Below are positions 1 through 9,765 of a DNA stretch of 64,000 bases, piece after piece (positions within the stretch are counted from its first letter, which is position 1; every line of letters starts with the position of its first letter). The stretch is from Neptunomonas japonica DSM 18939 (lineage in GTDB: Bacteria > Pseudomonadota > Gammaproteobacteria > Pseudomonadales > Balneatricaceae): positions 186,001-250,000 of the forward strand of contig NZ_AUGR01000002.1 of the NCBI RefSeq assembly GCF_000422765.1. The letters run 5' to 3'. The notes beneath the pieces were generated by a model. It made no database searches. It was not told where the DNA came from and saw nothing but the letters and a program-made list of their open reading frames with translations. Made by a program: the position numbers and the translations under genes.

Positions 1-530
1 AAGTAACCTGTACCAATATTACCAAAGGATACGCCTTGCCCATCAACTAAGCCGTCAGTGCCTACTTGTCCGTAACCGAGTAATAGTTCATCTCCCAGGA
101 TGTTGCTGCGGCCAAATAACGAGAAGTCTTTACCGATGAGAATTTGTCCCCACTCGCCGTCGACGGTGCCGTAAAATTGACGAACATCGATACCGGTAGA
201 GGTAAGGTTGGTATTTGCATCATTCACAGAGACCCAAAAAGAAGAGCGAGCACCGAGTTTAAGATCGTCTACCTGTTTTTTAAAGTTGAAACCAATATAG
301 TTAGGCAAGAAACCCATTTTTACACGTGACTGGCTACGGTCTAGTGTGTTGTCGATATCATCAATTTGGCTATTTACGTAAAAAGTGTTGATGAGTCCAT
401 CGGTGCTAAAAGTAGTTTCATCTTGATCATAAAGGTTAAGACCTGCTGATGCTTGGGTGCATAGGCCAACGGCCACCGCGCAGGTTAATAGCTTTAGATG
501 TGATTTGAGGTGTGACTTTTTATTTTTCAT
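1..530 (-). CDS. Outer-membrane porin, N-terminal part (cut by window edge)
   Basis: This reading frame is open from an ATG at 530 down to the window edge, so only about the first 176 residues are visible. A GGGGAC ribosome site lies just upstream of the start. The protein opens with a basic stretch, then a hydrophobic signal peptide ending in an A-S-A-like cleavage site near residue 29. What follows is rich in alternating polar/aromatic strands and Gly/Asn/Asp turns, with the pattern GxxxDVRQFYGTVDGEWGQILIGKD that is usual in proteobacterial porins (strand, small loop, strand). It would form a beta-barrel channel for small solutes in the outer membrane. The family is inferred from pattern only; the rest of the gene lies to the left of the window. 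Confidence 0.75.
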   Translation of the reverse strand, partial: MKNKKSHLKSHLKLLTCAVAVGLCTQASAGLNLYDQDETTFSTDGLINTFYVNSQIDDIDNTLDRSQSRVKMGFLPNYIGFNFKKQVDDLKLGARSSFWVSVNDANTNLTSTGIDVRQFYGTVDGEWGQILIGKDFSLFGRSNILGDELLLGYGQVGTDGLVDGQGVSFGNIGTGY

Positions 531-730
531 ATTGTCCCCGAAAGTGTGTGTTTAGCTTAGCGCTGTGACGTACATATCATCGGGGTTAGCGGCCCATTGG
601 CGAATGCCTCTTTGGCGCTGAATTGATCGGCTATTAGCCTTGTCGTACTCGTGTCTTAAAGAATCTAACTCTCTGTAATATAATGACTTAGTGCCATGGT
701 CGTGGGTCTAGGTGTAATACTGGGAGGGGC

Positions 731-750
731 TTTTAGTGGTAGTTTTTTGG
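731..750 (+). promoter_or_regulatory. AGTAGTAGTTTTT-like box upstream of ercA
   Basis: The 340-bp gap between the porin start and ercA holds no gene I can support. Inside it, TTTTAGTGGTAGTTTTTTGG closely matches boxes upstream of the ExaC-type dehydrogenase (22171), the PedABC/cupredoxin divergent region (14890) and pedF (15629, 15651). It is followed about 20 bp later by an AT-rich stretch that could be a -10 region. Reading: candidate operator for the ErbR/ErcS pathway. Only the similarity is seen; the regulator assignment is inference. Confidence 0.4.
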
Positions 751-870
751 GCAGGTGCAGCATAGCCCTAAATACCGGCTGGATTGTAAAAACTGTGTAA
801 ACTTCATATCCTCTCTAATACGCCAGATTCATTGCGGCGTCTAAGACAATAAGAAAGTTGAGTACAGTTC

Positions 871-2034
871 ATGAGCACTGATATTTCTAACTTACGTAAA
901 TTTGTATCACCGGAAATTATCTTCGGTGCAGGCGCACGCCACACTGTTGCAAATTATGCGCGAACCTTTGGTGCACGTAAGGTACTGATTGTTTCTGATC
1001 CAGGTGTGATGAAAGCTGGCTGGATTGAAGATGTTATCACCAGCTTAGAAGATCAGCAGATCCCCTATGCGGTGTTTACGGATGTATCGCCTAACCCTCG
1101 TTGTGAAGAGGTGATGAGCGGTGCTCAGTTTTACGAGCAGCAAGGCTGCAATGTTATTGTTGGTATTGGCGGTGGTAGTCCGATGGATTGCGCTAAAGGT
1201 ATCGGTATTGTTAGCGCGCATGGCCGTCATATTTTAGAGTTTGAGGGTGTAGATACCATCGATGTGGCCATCCCTCCGCTTATCTTTATACCCACTACTG
1301 CGGGGACCTCGGCGGATGTCTCTCAGTTTGCGATTATTTCTGATCAAAATGAGAAGGTGAAATTTTCCATTGTGAGCAAAGCTGTTGTGCCAGATGTGTC
1401 ACTTATTGACCCTGAAACAACAGCAACAATGGATGGTTTTTTGAGTGCCTGTACCGGTATTGATGCGCTTGTCCACGCGATCGAAGCTTTTGTGTCTACT
1501 GGTGCAGGCCCTTTAACGGATATGCATGCACTGGATGCTATCCGCTTGATCAATATGAACATTGTTCCCCTCGTAGAAGACCCCAAGGACATGCATCTGC
1601 GTGAGCAGATTATGTTGGGCTCAATGAAAGCAGGCTTAGCCTTTTCTAATGCTATTTTGGGGGCAGTACATGCAATGTCGCATAGCTTGGGTGGCTTTTT
1701 AGACCTGCCACATGGTTTATGTAATGCGATGTTGTTGGAGCACGTGATTGATTTTAACTACTCTGAAGCGACAGACCGATTTAAAGTTGTTGCCCAAACG
1801 ATGGGTATTGATACGCGTGGTTTAACCACTCCACAGATCAAGCAGCGCTTAATGCAACATGTCATCTCACTTAAAGCCGATGTAGGGCTGACGCAAAAAT
1901 TAGCTGCTCAAGGGGTGAGTCTCACCGATATACCAACCTTATCGTCTAAAGCGATGAAAGACCCTTGTATCGTGACAAATCCGCGTAAATCAAACCAGCG
2001 AGATGTTGAAGCGGTCTATGAAGAAGCGCTCTGA
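871..2034 (+). CDS. ercA: Iron-containing alcohol dehydrogenase, ErcA type
   Basis: A 387-residue group III (Fe-dependent) alcohol dehydrogenase. The N-terminal half has the NAD-binding Gly-rich stretch GIGGGSPMDCAKG (about residue 96). The metal site is visible as DALVHAIEAF (Asp and first His), then VHAMSH and LPHGLCNA with the last two His ligands; length is normal for the family. In Pseudomonas, ercA sits next to ercS and acts in regulating the PQQ-ethanol oxidation system rather than, or besides, bulk catalysis. Here it overlaps a downstream hybrid kinase gene by about 30 bp, the same order as in Pseudomonas, which supports the ErcA name. The start ATG at 871 follows an AAGAAAGTTGAG stretch. 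A shared regulatory box lies at 731-750. Confidence 0.9.
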   Translation: MSTDISNLRKFVSPEIIFGAGARHTVANYARTFGARKVLIVSDPGVMKAGWIEDVITSLEDQQIPYAVFTDVSPNPRCEEVMSGAQFYEQQGCNVIVGIGGGSPMDCAKGIGIVSAHGRHILEFEGVDTIDVAIPPLIFIPTTAGTSADVSQFAIISDQNEKVKFSIVSKAVVPDVSLIDPETTATMDGFLSACTGIDALVHAIEAFVSTGAGPLTDMHALDAIRLINMNIVPLVEDPKDMHLREQIMLGSMKAGLAFSNAILGAVHAMSHSLGGFLDLPHGLCNAMLLEHVIDFNYSEATDRFKVVAQTMGIDTRGLTTPQIKQRLMQHVISLKADVGLTQKLAAQGVSLTDIPTLSSKAMKDPCIVTNPRKSNQRDVEAVYEEAL

Positions 2035-3754
2035 TGATAACAACCCCTCTTTTGAAGACCTGATAGGTCTTGGGGATCACTCTGCTCGTAAGAACTATTA
2101 CCCTGAGCTGGCGCAAAAACTAGATGAGCTAGAAACCGAGCGTAACCGTTACAAATGGCTGTTTGAAAATGCCTTGCACGGTATTTTTCAGGCCGATCTT
2201 AGTGGGCGTTTTCGGGCGGCTAATCCCGCTATGGCAACCCTGTGTGGTTATTGCTCAGAAAGCCAGCTGGTTCACCGTATTCGTGCGATTGATCAGCAGT
2301 TATTTGTTGAGCCGCAGGACTACCAAGTACTGTTGGATCGATTGCGTCGTGACGGCAAAGTTTATCGTTATGAAACACGTTTACTCAAAGCGGATGGCGA
2401 AGCGCTGCATGTATCGATGAATGTCCTGCTAAAACAGGAAGAGGGCGACATCACTATTGAAGCATTCGTACAGGATATTAGTGAGCGTGTGCGAGATCAG
2501 GCTCGCTTAAAAAAGCTCAATGAAGAGCTTGAGCAGCGTGTAGAAGAGCGCACCAACGCCCTGGCTGCGGTGAATTCTAAGTTGTGGGAAGAGATTCGCG
2601 AGCGAGAAGTCGCGGAGCAACAGCTGACTGTCGCTAAAGATCAAGCTGAATCAGCCAATCTTAGTAAAGATAAATATTTAGCGGCGGCAAGCCATGATTT
2701 GTTACAGCCAATGAATGCCGCACGCTTGTTGGTTGCTGCGTTACGCGAGCGAGACATGGCAGCACAAGATAATCATTTGGTTGAGCGCGTTCATGTTGCT
2801 CTGGAAGGCGCTGAGAGCTTACTAACTGACCTACTTGATATCTCAAAGCTGGATCAAAATGCGGTGCAGTCTGACCCCACTGCATTTCACTTGTCACAGT
2901 TGATGAGTACTCTTGAGAGTGAGTTTAAACCTGTCGCTGAGAGTGCGGGGTTGCGGTTGAAAATACGAAGTACGGCGTGCGTTGTTAACTCGGATGCTCG
3001 TTTGTTGATGCGAGTACTTCGTAATTTTGTGAGCAATGCCTTGCGCTACACCAATAGTGGTGGAGTTTTAGTGGGCTGTCGAAAGCGGGGTGAGCATCTT
3101 GATATTCAGGTCTGGGACAGTGGCGAAGGTATCCCAGACGAGTGCCTTGTGGATATCTTTCAAGAGTTCAATCAGTTGGCTCAACATCGTAATGGGATGC
3201 GCACAGGAGTAGGGCTTGGCTTAGCCATTGTTGAGCGTACCGCCCGGGTACTTGAACATCCTATTTATGTTGAATCAAAAACCGATAAGGGATCTGTATT
3301 CTCTATAAGGGTGCCTTTGGCGGTAGCCAGTAATAGACCACCGCTGCCGGTTTCTCATGTACAGAGCAATAGCCATTTTTGTGATGAAGTTGTCTTGGTG
3401 GTCGATAATGATCGCGATATTTTGTTAAGTATGAGTACTTTGCTAAAGCAGTGGGGGCTTAGGCCTTATACCGTCACGGATGCCGCTAGTGCTATTAAAT
3501 TATGTCAGCAGTACAGTGTTATTCCGCGGGTGTTATTGCTGGATTATCACCTTGATAATGATGAAACCGGTATCGATGTGCTGGAGCAATTAGAACAACA
3601 CTTTGATGAAAGGGTACCCGCAGCAATGCTCACGGCAGAACGAGCAGATCAAAGTTTGAAGTTGTTTCGTGAACTAGGGCTACAAGTGCTAAATAAACCG
3701 GTTAAACCCGGAAAGTTGCGTGCGTTCTTAACGCATGTGTTATCAGTGCCCTGA
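2003..3754 (+). CDS. ercS: Hybrid sensor histidine kinase, ErcS-like (PAS-HK-REC)
   Basis: A soluble 583-residue kinase with no membrane segment. A PAS domain covers roughly residues 45-165, a coiled coil 165-220, and a dimerisation/phosphoacceptor domain has ASHDLLQPMNAARLL with the phospho-His at residue 231. A HATPase domain follows (N box LRNFVSNALRY, G box GVGLGLAIV), then a C-terminal receiver from about 465 with LLLDYHLDND holding the likely phospho-Asp and a conserved KPVKP near the end. The start overlaps the end of ercA by 32 bp; an ATG at 2018 is an alternative. Overlap with ercA means co-translation. By family knowledge it would pass phosphate towards the LuxR-type regulator ErbR (7554-8222) to control quinoprotein alcohol oxidation. 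Confidence 0.85.
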   Translation: MLKRSMKKRSDDNNPSFEDLIGLGDHSARKNYYPELAQKLDELETERNRYKWLFENALHGIFQADLSGRFRAANPAMATLCGYCSESQLVHRIRAIDQQLFVEPQDYQVLLDRLRRDGKVYRYETRLLKADGEALHVSMNVLLKQEEGDITIEAFVQDISERVRDQARLKKLNEELEQRVEERTNALAAVNSKLWEEIREREVAEQQLTVAKDQAESANLSKDKYLAAASHDLLQPMNAARLLVAALRERDMAAQDNHLVERVHVALEGAESLLTDLLDISKLDQNAVQSDPTAFHLSQLMSTLESEFKPVAESAGLRLKIRSTACVVNSDARLLMRVLRNFVSNALRYTNSGGVLVGCRKRGEHLDIQVWDSGEGIPDECLVDIFQEFNQLAQHRNGMRTGVGLGLAIVERTARVLEHPIYVESKTDKGSVFSIRVPLAVASNRPPLPVSHVQSNSHFCDEVVLVVDNDRDILLSMSTLLKQWGLRPYTVTDAASAIKLCQQYSVIPRVLLLDYHLDNDETGIDVLEQLEQHFDERVPAAMLTAERADQSLKLFRELGLQVLNKPVKPGKLRAFLTHVLSVP

Positions 3755-3788
3755 TAATTTCTGCAAGTGCGAAAATATTTAGGTCGCA

Positions 3789-3802
3789 AGTAGTATGTTC
3801 TC
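3789..3802 (+). promoter_or_regulatory. Weak AGTAGTA box upstream of nosP
   Basis: AGTAGTATGTTCTC lies about 60 bp upstream of nosP and resembles the core of the shared box (AGTAGTAGTTTTT), with an imperfect T run. If real it would put the nosP-nahK operon in the same regulon as ercA and the ped genes. This is the weakest member of the set apart from the one at 18942. Confidence 0.25.
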
Positions 3803-3860
3803 TACTTAATAGTCTGCCTAGACTGAAGAGAGATCTCATCAGATAAGGATAGTCATATTA

Positions 3861-5003
3861 ATGTCTGAACCAGCCGTGTCTTGTTTTTCCAATCAAAGCG
3901 ACCCGTTTTCTGCAGCCGCAGAGTTGCGCCAACAACTACGTTTTGATGATTTGAGCTTCGTGTTGTTCTTCTGCTCGACAGAATATGATTTAGAACAGCT
4001 AGCAGAGGCAATGAACTTTGCATTTCCTGATATAGCGTTAGCTGGCTGTACAACGGCAGGAGAGATAACCTCTGAAGGTTATGCGCAAGGGGCAATCAGT
4101 GCCATCGGTTTTAGTCGCGGCCATTTCACGGTAGAGACCTGTCTTATTGAGGCGATGGATAATTTCACGCTAACGCAAGCGCAGTCGGTGGTTGAATCCT
4201 TTATTAATAAAGGCAGGAAGAAGCAGCTAGCGCCGATTAAAGGTAATAGCTTTGTATTAACGCTACTTGATGGCTTGTCGGTTCAGGAGGAACAAGTATT
4301 AGCAACACTGAGCTCCGCACTGGGAAACATCCCACATTTTGGTGGATCGGCAGGTGACGATGTTCATTTAGCTCACACACATGTTTTTGCCCATGGTGCT
4401 TTTCACACAGGCGCAGCGGTAGTACTGCTATTTAATACGGATTGTGAGTTTGAAGTGTTTACCACGCATCACCTGGAGCCTTTAAGCGAAAAGCTGGTGG
4501 TGACAGCGGCAGAGCGAGATAGCCGTAGGGTGTTTGAGCTAAATGCAGAGCCTGCTGCTCAAGAATATGCCAACCTCATTGGTGTATCAGTCGATGAGTT
4601 AAACCCAGAAGTGTTCGCACTTAACCCCTTGGCGGTTAAAATTGGCGAAGTCTTCTATGTACGCGCGATTCAAAAGGTCAATCCTGACCTGAGCCTGACA
4701 TTTTACTGTGCGGTTGAAAATGGCATCGTACTCACACGGATGCAGCGTGGTGATATGTTGAGAAACCTGACAGTGCAGCTGGAACGCATCGAAGAGAAAG
4801 TCGGTTCACCGCAGCTAATTATTGGCTGTGACTGTTTTTTACGTCGTCTTGAAGTTGAGCACCTGGGTATATCAACACAAGCTTCTAATCTGTTACGTCA
4901 ACATAAAGTGGTTGGTTTTAATACGTACGGTGAACATCTAGAAGGTATGCATATCAACCAGACATTTACTGGTGTTGTCATAGGGAGACCTTGTGATGAT
5001 TGA
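3861..5003 (+). CDS. nosP: FIST-domain sensor, NosP-like (NO-sensing hemoprotein)
   Basis: A 380-residue soluble protein with an N-terminal FIST domain (about 30-215; GCTTAGEI and FGGSAGDD are typical FIST strings) and a FIST_C domain (about 225-365). The gene overlaps the next one by 8 bp (ATGATTGA), and that neighbour is a NahK-type hybrid kinase. In Pseudomonas aeruginosa the same pair, NosP (PA1975) and NahK (PA1976), senses nitric oxide through heme and modulates kinase activity and biofilm dispersal. The heme ligand cannot be identified from this sequence. Preceding gap 3755-3860 probably holds the promoter. The alternative is a FIST protein sensing another small ligand. Confidence 0.8.
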   Translation: MSEPAVSCFSNQSDPFSAAAELRQQLRFDDLSFVLFFCSTEYDLEQLAEAMNFAFPDIALAGCTTAGEITSEGYAQGAISAIGFSRGHFTVETCLIEAMDNFTLTQAQSVVESFINKGRKKQLAPIKGNSFVLTLLDGLSVQEEQVLATLSSALGNIPHFGGSAGDDVHLAHTHVFAHGAFHTGAAVVLLFNTDCEFEVFTTHHLEPLSEKLVVTAAERDSRRVFELNAEPAAQEYANLIGVSVDELNPEVFALNPLAVKIGEVFYVRAIQKVNPDLSLTFYCAVENGIVLTRMQRGDMLRNLTVQLERIEEKVGSPQLIIGCDCFLRRLEVEHLGISTQASNLLRQHKVVGFNTYGEHLEGMHINQTFTGVVIGRPCDD

Positions 5004-7557
5004 GGCAGAGCAAGCACGCTTGGCTCAGTTAGAAAAGGAGAACTACAAGCTCCAACGAATAAACCAAGCGTTGATTGAACGAGTGGAGTCCAGCACTGCT
5101 CAAGGGGCTAACCCGTATGCGGCTTTTGAGCATTCCGTTGTATTGGCTGATCAAGTACGTGAACGCACAGAAGCGTTAAACGAAGCGTTATCAGAGCTTA
5201 AAAGTAGCCATCGTGCCTTAAAAAGCGCTAATCAAATAGCAGATCTTGCCAACCAGCGTTTGGTAGATGCTATTGAAAGTATTTCTGATGCTTTTGTGCT
5301 GTTTGATCGTGAGCGGCGTATTGTTTTGTTTAATAGTCAGTTTCAGTCTGTTTGGAAAAATACAGGACAGGTTATTGCCACCGGAACCACCATTCAGGAT
5401 GTGCGTCGTTTAGCAGACGAACATGGCCTGATAGCAGAAGAGTATGGTGAAACGGGTGATGGCAATAAAGTGTTCCGCTTGTCTTCTGGGCAATGGGTAC
5501 AGATGAGCGAACGTCCTACAGCGGATGGCGGCATGGTTGTTTTATACACGGATATTAGCCAATTGAAGGCATCCGAAACACAACGTAGAGAAGCAGCCTT
5601 AGCGCAAAAGTCTGAGTTGTTACAGCGAACTGTGGATAACTTGTCACAAGGTGTGGCCTTGGTTAATGCCAGTGATCAGCTTGAGATTTGGAATGACCGT
5701 TTCTTGACGTTAACCGGTGTTTCTCGCTCTGAGGCTGAGTCTTATCCTCCGTTTCGAGCGTTAAATGTTAGGCACTTTCATGATATGAAAGCCAAAGGTG
5801 GCCAATCTGACACCTCAAATGTGATGCGTCATGATGAGCATATTATTGAAGTGAGGACACACGCCATGCCTGATGGCTGGTATGTGAATACTTACACCGA
5901 TATTGCTGAACGCTACCAATATGCAGAAACCTTAAAAGAAAGCGAGCAATGGATACGCTTAATTACCGACCACGTACCTGCACTGATTGCTTATGTGGGT
6001 GATGACCTTTGCTATCGCTTTACCAATAAAGTTTATGATGAGTGGTATGGCTGGGAGAGAGGGGCTTTAGCAGGAGAAAGTATTACTCAAGTGCACGGAG
6101 AGCAAAGCTTTCTCGAGCTACAACCTTATATCAAACAAGCTCTGTCTGGCGAAAATGTCACCTTTGATATAGCTGAACGTAACGGTGAAGGTGAGCAGCG
6201 TCACATGCTCAAATCCTATGTGCCTAATATAGGTGCGGATGGTAAAACGGTCGGTTTCTTTGTCATGATTCGAGATATCACTGATCGTCGTAAAGTGGCT
6301 CTAGAACTTGAAGCGGCCTATCAAAACCTTGAGCATCGTGTTGATGAGCGCACTTCAGAGCTCACGGCTGTGAATGAGCACTTACTCTTGGAAATAGAAG
6401 AGCGTACTCAAGTAGAAGCACGCCTACGTGAAGCTAAAAAAGATGCAGAGCAGGCGAACTTGTCGAAGACTAAGTTTTTGGCGGCGGTTAGCCATGACTT
6501 GCTACAACCGTTAAACGCAGCGCGCTTATTTACGGGGGCTCTTTCCGAAAAACAGCTAAGTGAAGCGACACGTCCTCTAGTTAATTCGGTGTCTCATGCA
6601 CTTAGCGATGTTGAATCATTACTCGGTACATTGGTGGATATTTCTAAGTTGGATGCCGGTGTTGTTACGCCAGATATAACCACATTTAGGGTGCAAGAGT
6701 TAATGGCGAATATCGCCAATGAGTTTGGTCAATTTGCACAGCAGGAAGGACTAAAGATGTCCTATATTCCATCATCTGCAGTGATATCCACAGACTCGCA
6801 ATTGTTGGCGCGTATTATTAGGAACTTTCTTTCAAACGCCATTCGCTACACCTCTTCTGGCCGTATCTTATTCGGCTGCAGGCGTAAGCAACACTCACTG
6901 ATCATTGAAGTGTGGGATACCGGTGTGGGTATTCATGAAACACAGCTGCTGGAGGTTTTTCAGGAGTTTAGACGGCTTAATCCCCAGGACCAAGGGCAAG
7001 ATAAAGGCCTTGGGTTAGGACTCGCTATTGTGGATAAGATTTCAAGAGTACTAGCGCATCCTATCTCAGTGCGGTCCATCAGGGGTAAGGGCTCAGTGTT
7101 CTCTGTAGAGGTGCCGTACGGTGAACTCGCTCTATACTCGGCCATTCCTGTATTAGGTCATGAGGTTGCTCAGGATTGCCTGCGAGGCGCGCATATATGG
7201 GTGATCGATAATGACCTAGCCATTTGTCAGGGAATGCAAACGTTACTGGAAGGCTGGGGTTGTTGTGTAACAACTGCTTTATCATCAGAGCATTTATTAG
7301 CTTTGGTTGATCCGGCTAGTGACCCCGTAGACCTGCTGATTGCAGACTATCACTTGGATGATGGTAAGAATGGTGTGGATGCAGCACGTTCGATCTCTCA
7401 AAGAATGGCAGGTGAGTTGTCCGTGTTAATGATTACGGCTAACTACAACAAGGATCTGAAACAAGAGATTCGTGAACTGGGCTATATTCTGATGAATAAG
7501 CCCGTTAAGCCGTTAAAACTAAAAACGACTCTGCTGCATCTATTGAAAAATCGCTAG
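4996..7557 (+). CDS. nahK: Hybrid sensor histidine kinase, NahK/ErcS' type
   Basis: An 853-residue cytoplasmic kinase starting at ATG 4996 (a GTG one codon upstream is possible), with AGGGAGA as ribosome site. It has a short N-terminal coiled coil, three PAS domains (about 85-200, 205-310 and 315-430), a second coiled coil, the H box [16 protein letters not shown] with His500, a HATPase domain ([21 protein letters not shown]) and a C-terminal receiver ([18 protein letters not shown]). The H box is nearly identical to that of the ErcS-like kinase at 2003, so the two are paralogues likely feeding one phosphotransfer pool. It is translationally coupled to nosP. Its 3' end overlaps the convergent erbR stop by 3-4 bp. 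Confidence 0.85.
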   Translation: MIEAEQARLAQLEKENYKLQRINQALIERVESSTAQGANPYAAFEHSVVLADQVRERTEALNEALSELKSSHRALKSANQIADLANQRLVDAIESISDAFVLFDRERRIVLFNSQFQSVWKNTGQVIATGTTIQDVRRLADEHGLIAEEYGETGDGNKVFRLSSGQWVQMSERPTADGGMVVLYTDISQLKASETQRREAALAQKSELLQRTVDNLSQGVALVNASDQLEIWNDRFLTLTGVSRSEAESYPPFRALNVRHFHDMKAKGGQSDTSNVMRHDEHIIEVRTHAMPDGWYVNTYTDIAERYQYAETLKESEQWIRLITDHVPALIAYVGDDLCYRFTNKVYDEWYGWERGALAGESITQVHGEQSFLELQPYIKQALSGENVTFDIAERNGEGEQRHMLKSYVPNIGADGKTVGFFVMIRDITDRRKVALELEAAYQNLEHRVDERTSELTAVNEHLLLEIEERTQVEARLREAKKDAEQANLSKTKFLAAVSHDLLQPLNAARLFTGALSEKQLSEATRPLVNSVSHALSDVESLLGTLVDISKLDAGVVTPDITTFRVQELMANIANEFGQFAQQEGLKMSYIPSSAVISTDSQLLARIIRNFLSNAIRYTSSGRILFGCRRKQHSLIIEVWDTGVGIHETQLLEVFQEFRRLNPQDQGQDKGLGLGLAIVDKISRVLAHPISVRSIRGKGSVFSVEVPYGELALYSAIPVLGHEVAQDCLRGAHIWVIDNDLAICQGMQTLLEGWGCCVTTALSSEHLLALVDPASDPVDLLIADYHLDDGKNGVDAARSISQRMAGELSVLMITANYNKDLKQEIRELGYILMNKPVKPLKLKTTLLHLLKNR

Positions 7558-8222
7558 CGTTTTAGATATTCACTAAAATTGATATTACCTGCTGATAAAA
7601 CCGCCTGAATACGGTTGTGTACGTTCAGCTTGCGCAAAATAGCAGACACATGGGCTTTTACAGTTGTCTCTGCAATATTGAGATTATAGGCAATCTGCTT
7701 GTTTGACTCACCTGTGGACATTCTTTCTAAGACGAGTAGCTGACGACGGGTAAGTGATGACAACGCCTCAGGTGCAATACGGTTGTCGTCGTGACGTGGT
7801 TGGCGTCGTGTTTCCGGTGAGTTACTGCGAATAATGTCAGAAGGTAAATAAACATTACCGGCCAAAATTTGCTTTAAAGCATCGGTCATCTGCTCGCGTG
7901 AGGATGACTTAGTGATAAAGCCCACAGCACCGTAAGTAATTGCTTGAAGTACGATCTGTTTATCTTCTTCTGCTGAGACAATCACGACAGGAATAGTCGG
8001 GGATTCGTTGCGTAAGGTGATAAGGCCATTTAAACCATTCATACCCGGCATATTTAAATCTAATAGAATGAGATCTAAATCGTCATGCTCGAGTGTGGTC
8101 TCAAGTGCGCTTTCTAGGGTTTGGGTTTCAAGTAATTCACAGTCAGGAAAACTGGTATGAATGACATTGCTAATTGCTTCCCTAAACAGAGGATGATCAT
8201 CCGCAATCAGTATTTTATACAC
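7554..8222 (-). CDS. erbR: LuxR/NarL-type response regulator, ErbR/AgmR
   Basis: A 222-residue response regulator. The receiver domain (1-120) has the acidic pair DD at 8-9, phospho-Asp55 in LLDLNMPGM, and a Lys in FITKSS. The C-terminal LuxR helix-turn-helix is [43 protein letters not shown]. Family and position match ErbR/AgmR (PedR) of pseudomonads, which activates the PQQ alcohol dehydrogenase genes. It is transcribed towards nahK, overlapping its end, and lies 59 bp upstream of (5' side shared strand order after) the CXXCW gene, so both may be on one transcript. The natural partners are the ErcS and NahK kinases encoded just beside it. Confidence 0.85.
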   Translation of the reverse strand: MYKILIADDHPLFREAISNVIHTSFPDCELLETQTLESALETTLEHDDLDLILLDLNMPGMNGLNGLITLRNESPTIPVVIVSAEEDKQIVLQAITYGAVGFITKSSSREQMTDALKQILAGNVYLPSDIIRSNSPETRRQPRHDDNRIAPEALSSLTRRQLLVLERMSTGESNKQIAYNLNIAETTVKAHVSAILRKLNVHNRIQAVLSAGNINFSEYLKR

Positions 8223-8281
8223 AAGACTCTCCCTTACTTATAGTTATTATTGATCAGACAGCAAGGCTTACATGCTGAAGG

Positions 8282-8878
8282 TCAGGGTGTAAATTTTTCT
8301 GGTTTTCCTTTTGCTGTTTCTAAACCAGCTTCTTGCCAGCCATCGGAACCATCCCGGTACCAGTAAAGATGAGAGTATCCCCATTGTGCTGCACGCTTGA
8401 CTGCATTCCAAGACATCCAACAATCTGCAGTGCAGTAAATCACAATAGGGTAGTCTTGTCGTCCTCGTGATAAATCTTGTAAATACCGCAGAAAATAATC
8501 TGCCCAGGCCTCTTCTAACTCGCCTTGCCCGACATTGGGTAGCCAATGACTACCCGGAATGTGCAAGCGAGGCTCTTTCTCAATAAAAAAACCACTCTTC
8601 CAGGTCAATGGCTGCACATCTAGCAATATTGGTGTGGGCGTTTGTTTTAATAAAGTGACCAGCTGTTGGGTGGAAACCATTATTGCTTGAGCGTGCTGTT
8701 TGGGTGTTGGGCTGCGATAACGAAAAAGTCGATAGCCTTCCATGGTGTAAAGCTCACTTTCATCTTCTGGTGAGCTTGGCCAGGGTGTTGGCTCATTATG
8801 AACAGCCTGTTGTTCTTGCGCTGGTAGTGTTTGAGAGCATGAGAGCAGTAAACAAAACCAAGCGATCATTTTTTTCAT
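8282..8878 (-). CDS. PQQ-dependent catabolism-associated CXXCW-motif protein
   Basis: A 198-residue exported, rhodanese-like protein. A signal peptide is clear (basic start, hydrophobic WFCLLLSC, cleavage near residue 20, possibly a lipoprotein site at LLSC). The C-terminal part has IYCTADCWMSWNA, with cysteines 149 and 153 followed by Trp154, then GSDGW; these are the hallmark of the family found with quinoprotein dehydrogenases. The catalytic rhodanese loop is thus altered to hold two cysteines plus Trp. Its role is unknown; a redox or thiol function for periplasmic quinoprotein maturation is plausible. It is upstream of erbR on the same strand. Confidence 0.85.
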   Translation of the reverse strand: MKKMIAWFCLLLSCSQTLPAQEQQAVHNEPTPWPSSPEDESELYTMEGYRLFRYRSPTPKQHAQAIMVSTQQLVTLLKQTPTPILLDVQPLTWKSGFFIEKEPRLHIPGSHWLPNVGQGELEEAWADYFLRYLQDLSRGRQDYPIVIYCTADCWMSWNAVKRAAQWGYSHLYWYRDGSDGWQEAGLETAKGKPEKFTP

Positions 8879-8950
8879 ACAGATTCACTCTTTCTAACAG
8901 TCTGTATTACACCGTGCTATCGAGGGTGAGGTACATTCTGCATTGGAGTG

Positions 8951-8976
8951 AAAAAACCAGTACTAAAGTACTGGTT
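8951..8976 (-). terminator. Intrinsic terminator after the lysE-type gene
   Basis: Ten-base arms AACCAGTACT / AGTACTGGTT around a 2-base centre form a perfect hairpin. On the minus strand it is followed by a run of T, 28 bp beyond the stop codon of the exporter gene. Confidence 0.75.
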
Positions 8977-9003
8977 CTGAGCGTCAGGAGTAAAAAGAAG
9001 CGA

Positions 9004-9621
9004 CTAGTGGCGAGTAGCAAGGTAGGTGCCAGCACCTATCATAATAGACCCTGCTGAGCGGTTTAGGTTACGCATGGATTTTTCTGACTTAAAGAAGCTC
9101 CTGGCTTTAGACGCCATGTAAGCAATGATCATTAGCCCTAGCATGAGAGCGACAAGTTGCAGAGTGGAAGCTAATACAATATCGGTTGCACTTAGTGCCG
9201 ATAAGTCCATGAATGTAGGCAAGAAAGCAATATAGAATAGAATGACTTTAGGGTTTGAGGCAGAGATCAAAAAGCCTTGCACAAAGCTCATGATGCCATG
9301 TCGGGGCTTGGCCGCAGAAGAGTCATCCGATAAGTCTATCGGTGTAGTCCAGAGCTTCCAGCCGAGGTAACAAAGGTAGGCGGCGCCAGCAAAACGAATT
9401 ACAGTAAACACACCTCCCCAATGCTCAGCAATGGCCGCTAAACCAAAGCAGGCCAGCACTAGATAAATAATGTCACTGATGGTCATTCCTAAGGCGAGTG
9501 AAAAACATGAGCGGCTACCTTCCGTCATGGCTCGCGCTAAAATTGCGAAGATGCCAGGGCCTGGAGTAATGCCAAAAATAAAAATGGCGATAAAGAATGT
9601 AATAGCACTTTCGAAAGACAT
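9004..9621 (-). CDS. LysE/RhtB family amino-acid exporter
   Basis: A 205-residue inner-membrane exporter with about six hydrophobic segments. The family signature is present near the N-terminus as FGITPGPGIFAILARAMTEG, and later SNPKVILFYIAFLPTF. I take the ATG at 9621 (MSFESAITFF), which gives normal family length and has a GAGG ribosome site; an upstream extension to 9693 would add 24 residues unlike the family. It would export amino acids or similar small metabolites by proton exchange; the substrate is not predictable. It is divergent from the ABM protein at 9766, with a perfect 11-bp inverted repeat in between, and ends at a strong terminator. Confidence 0.85.
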   Translation of the reverse strand: MSFESAITFFIAIFIFGITPGPGIFAILARAMTEGSRSCFSLALGMTISDIIYLVLACFGLAAIAEHWGGVFTVIRFAGAAYLCYLGWKLWTTPIDLSDDSSAAKPRHGIMSFVQGFLISASNPKVILFYIAFLPTFMDLSALSATDIVLASTLQLVALMLGLMIIAYMASKARSFFKSEKSMRNLNRSAGSIMIGAGTYLATRH

Positions 9622-9694
9622 AGGGTTTAGCCTCGTTGGTGTTAGCTGGAGTGAGTTGCCAGCAACATAATATGAATTTATAACATGTATCAAA

Positions 9695-9722
9695 CACTAC
9701 TGACACAACGCTGTCAGTAGTG
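9695..9722. promoter_or_regulatory. Inverted repeat between divergent lysE-type and ABM genes
   Basis: CACTACTGACA and TGTCAGTAGTG form perfect 11-bp arms with a 6-bp spacer, midway between the two start codons. There is no T tract and the genes diverge, so an operator is more likely than a terminator. The broken YafY-type regulator at 10162 could have been its regulator. Confidence 0.5.
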
Positions 9723-9765
9723 GAGCCATATGCTGGGTACTTCAATTAGTTAAGGAGTAGACAGC

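Noticed and set aside
8683-9057. 124-residue plus-strand frame over the CXXCW gene start
   Set aside because: It is antisense to the CXXCW gene and runs across its promoter and the exporter terminator without any domain.
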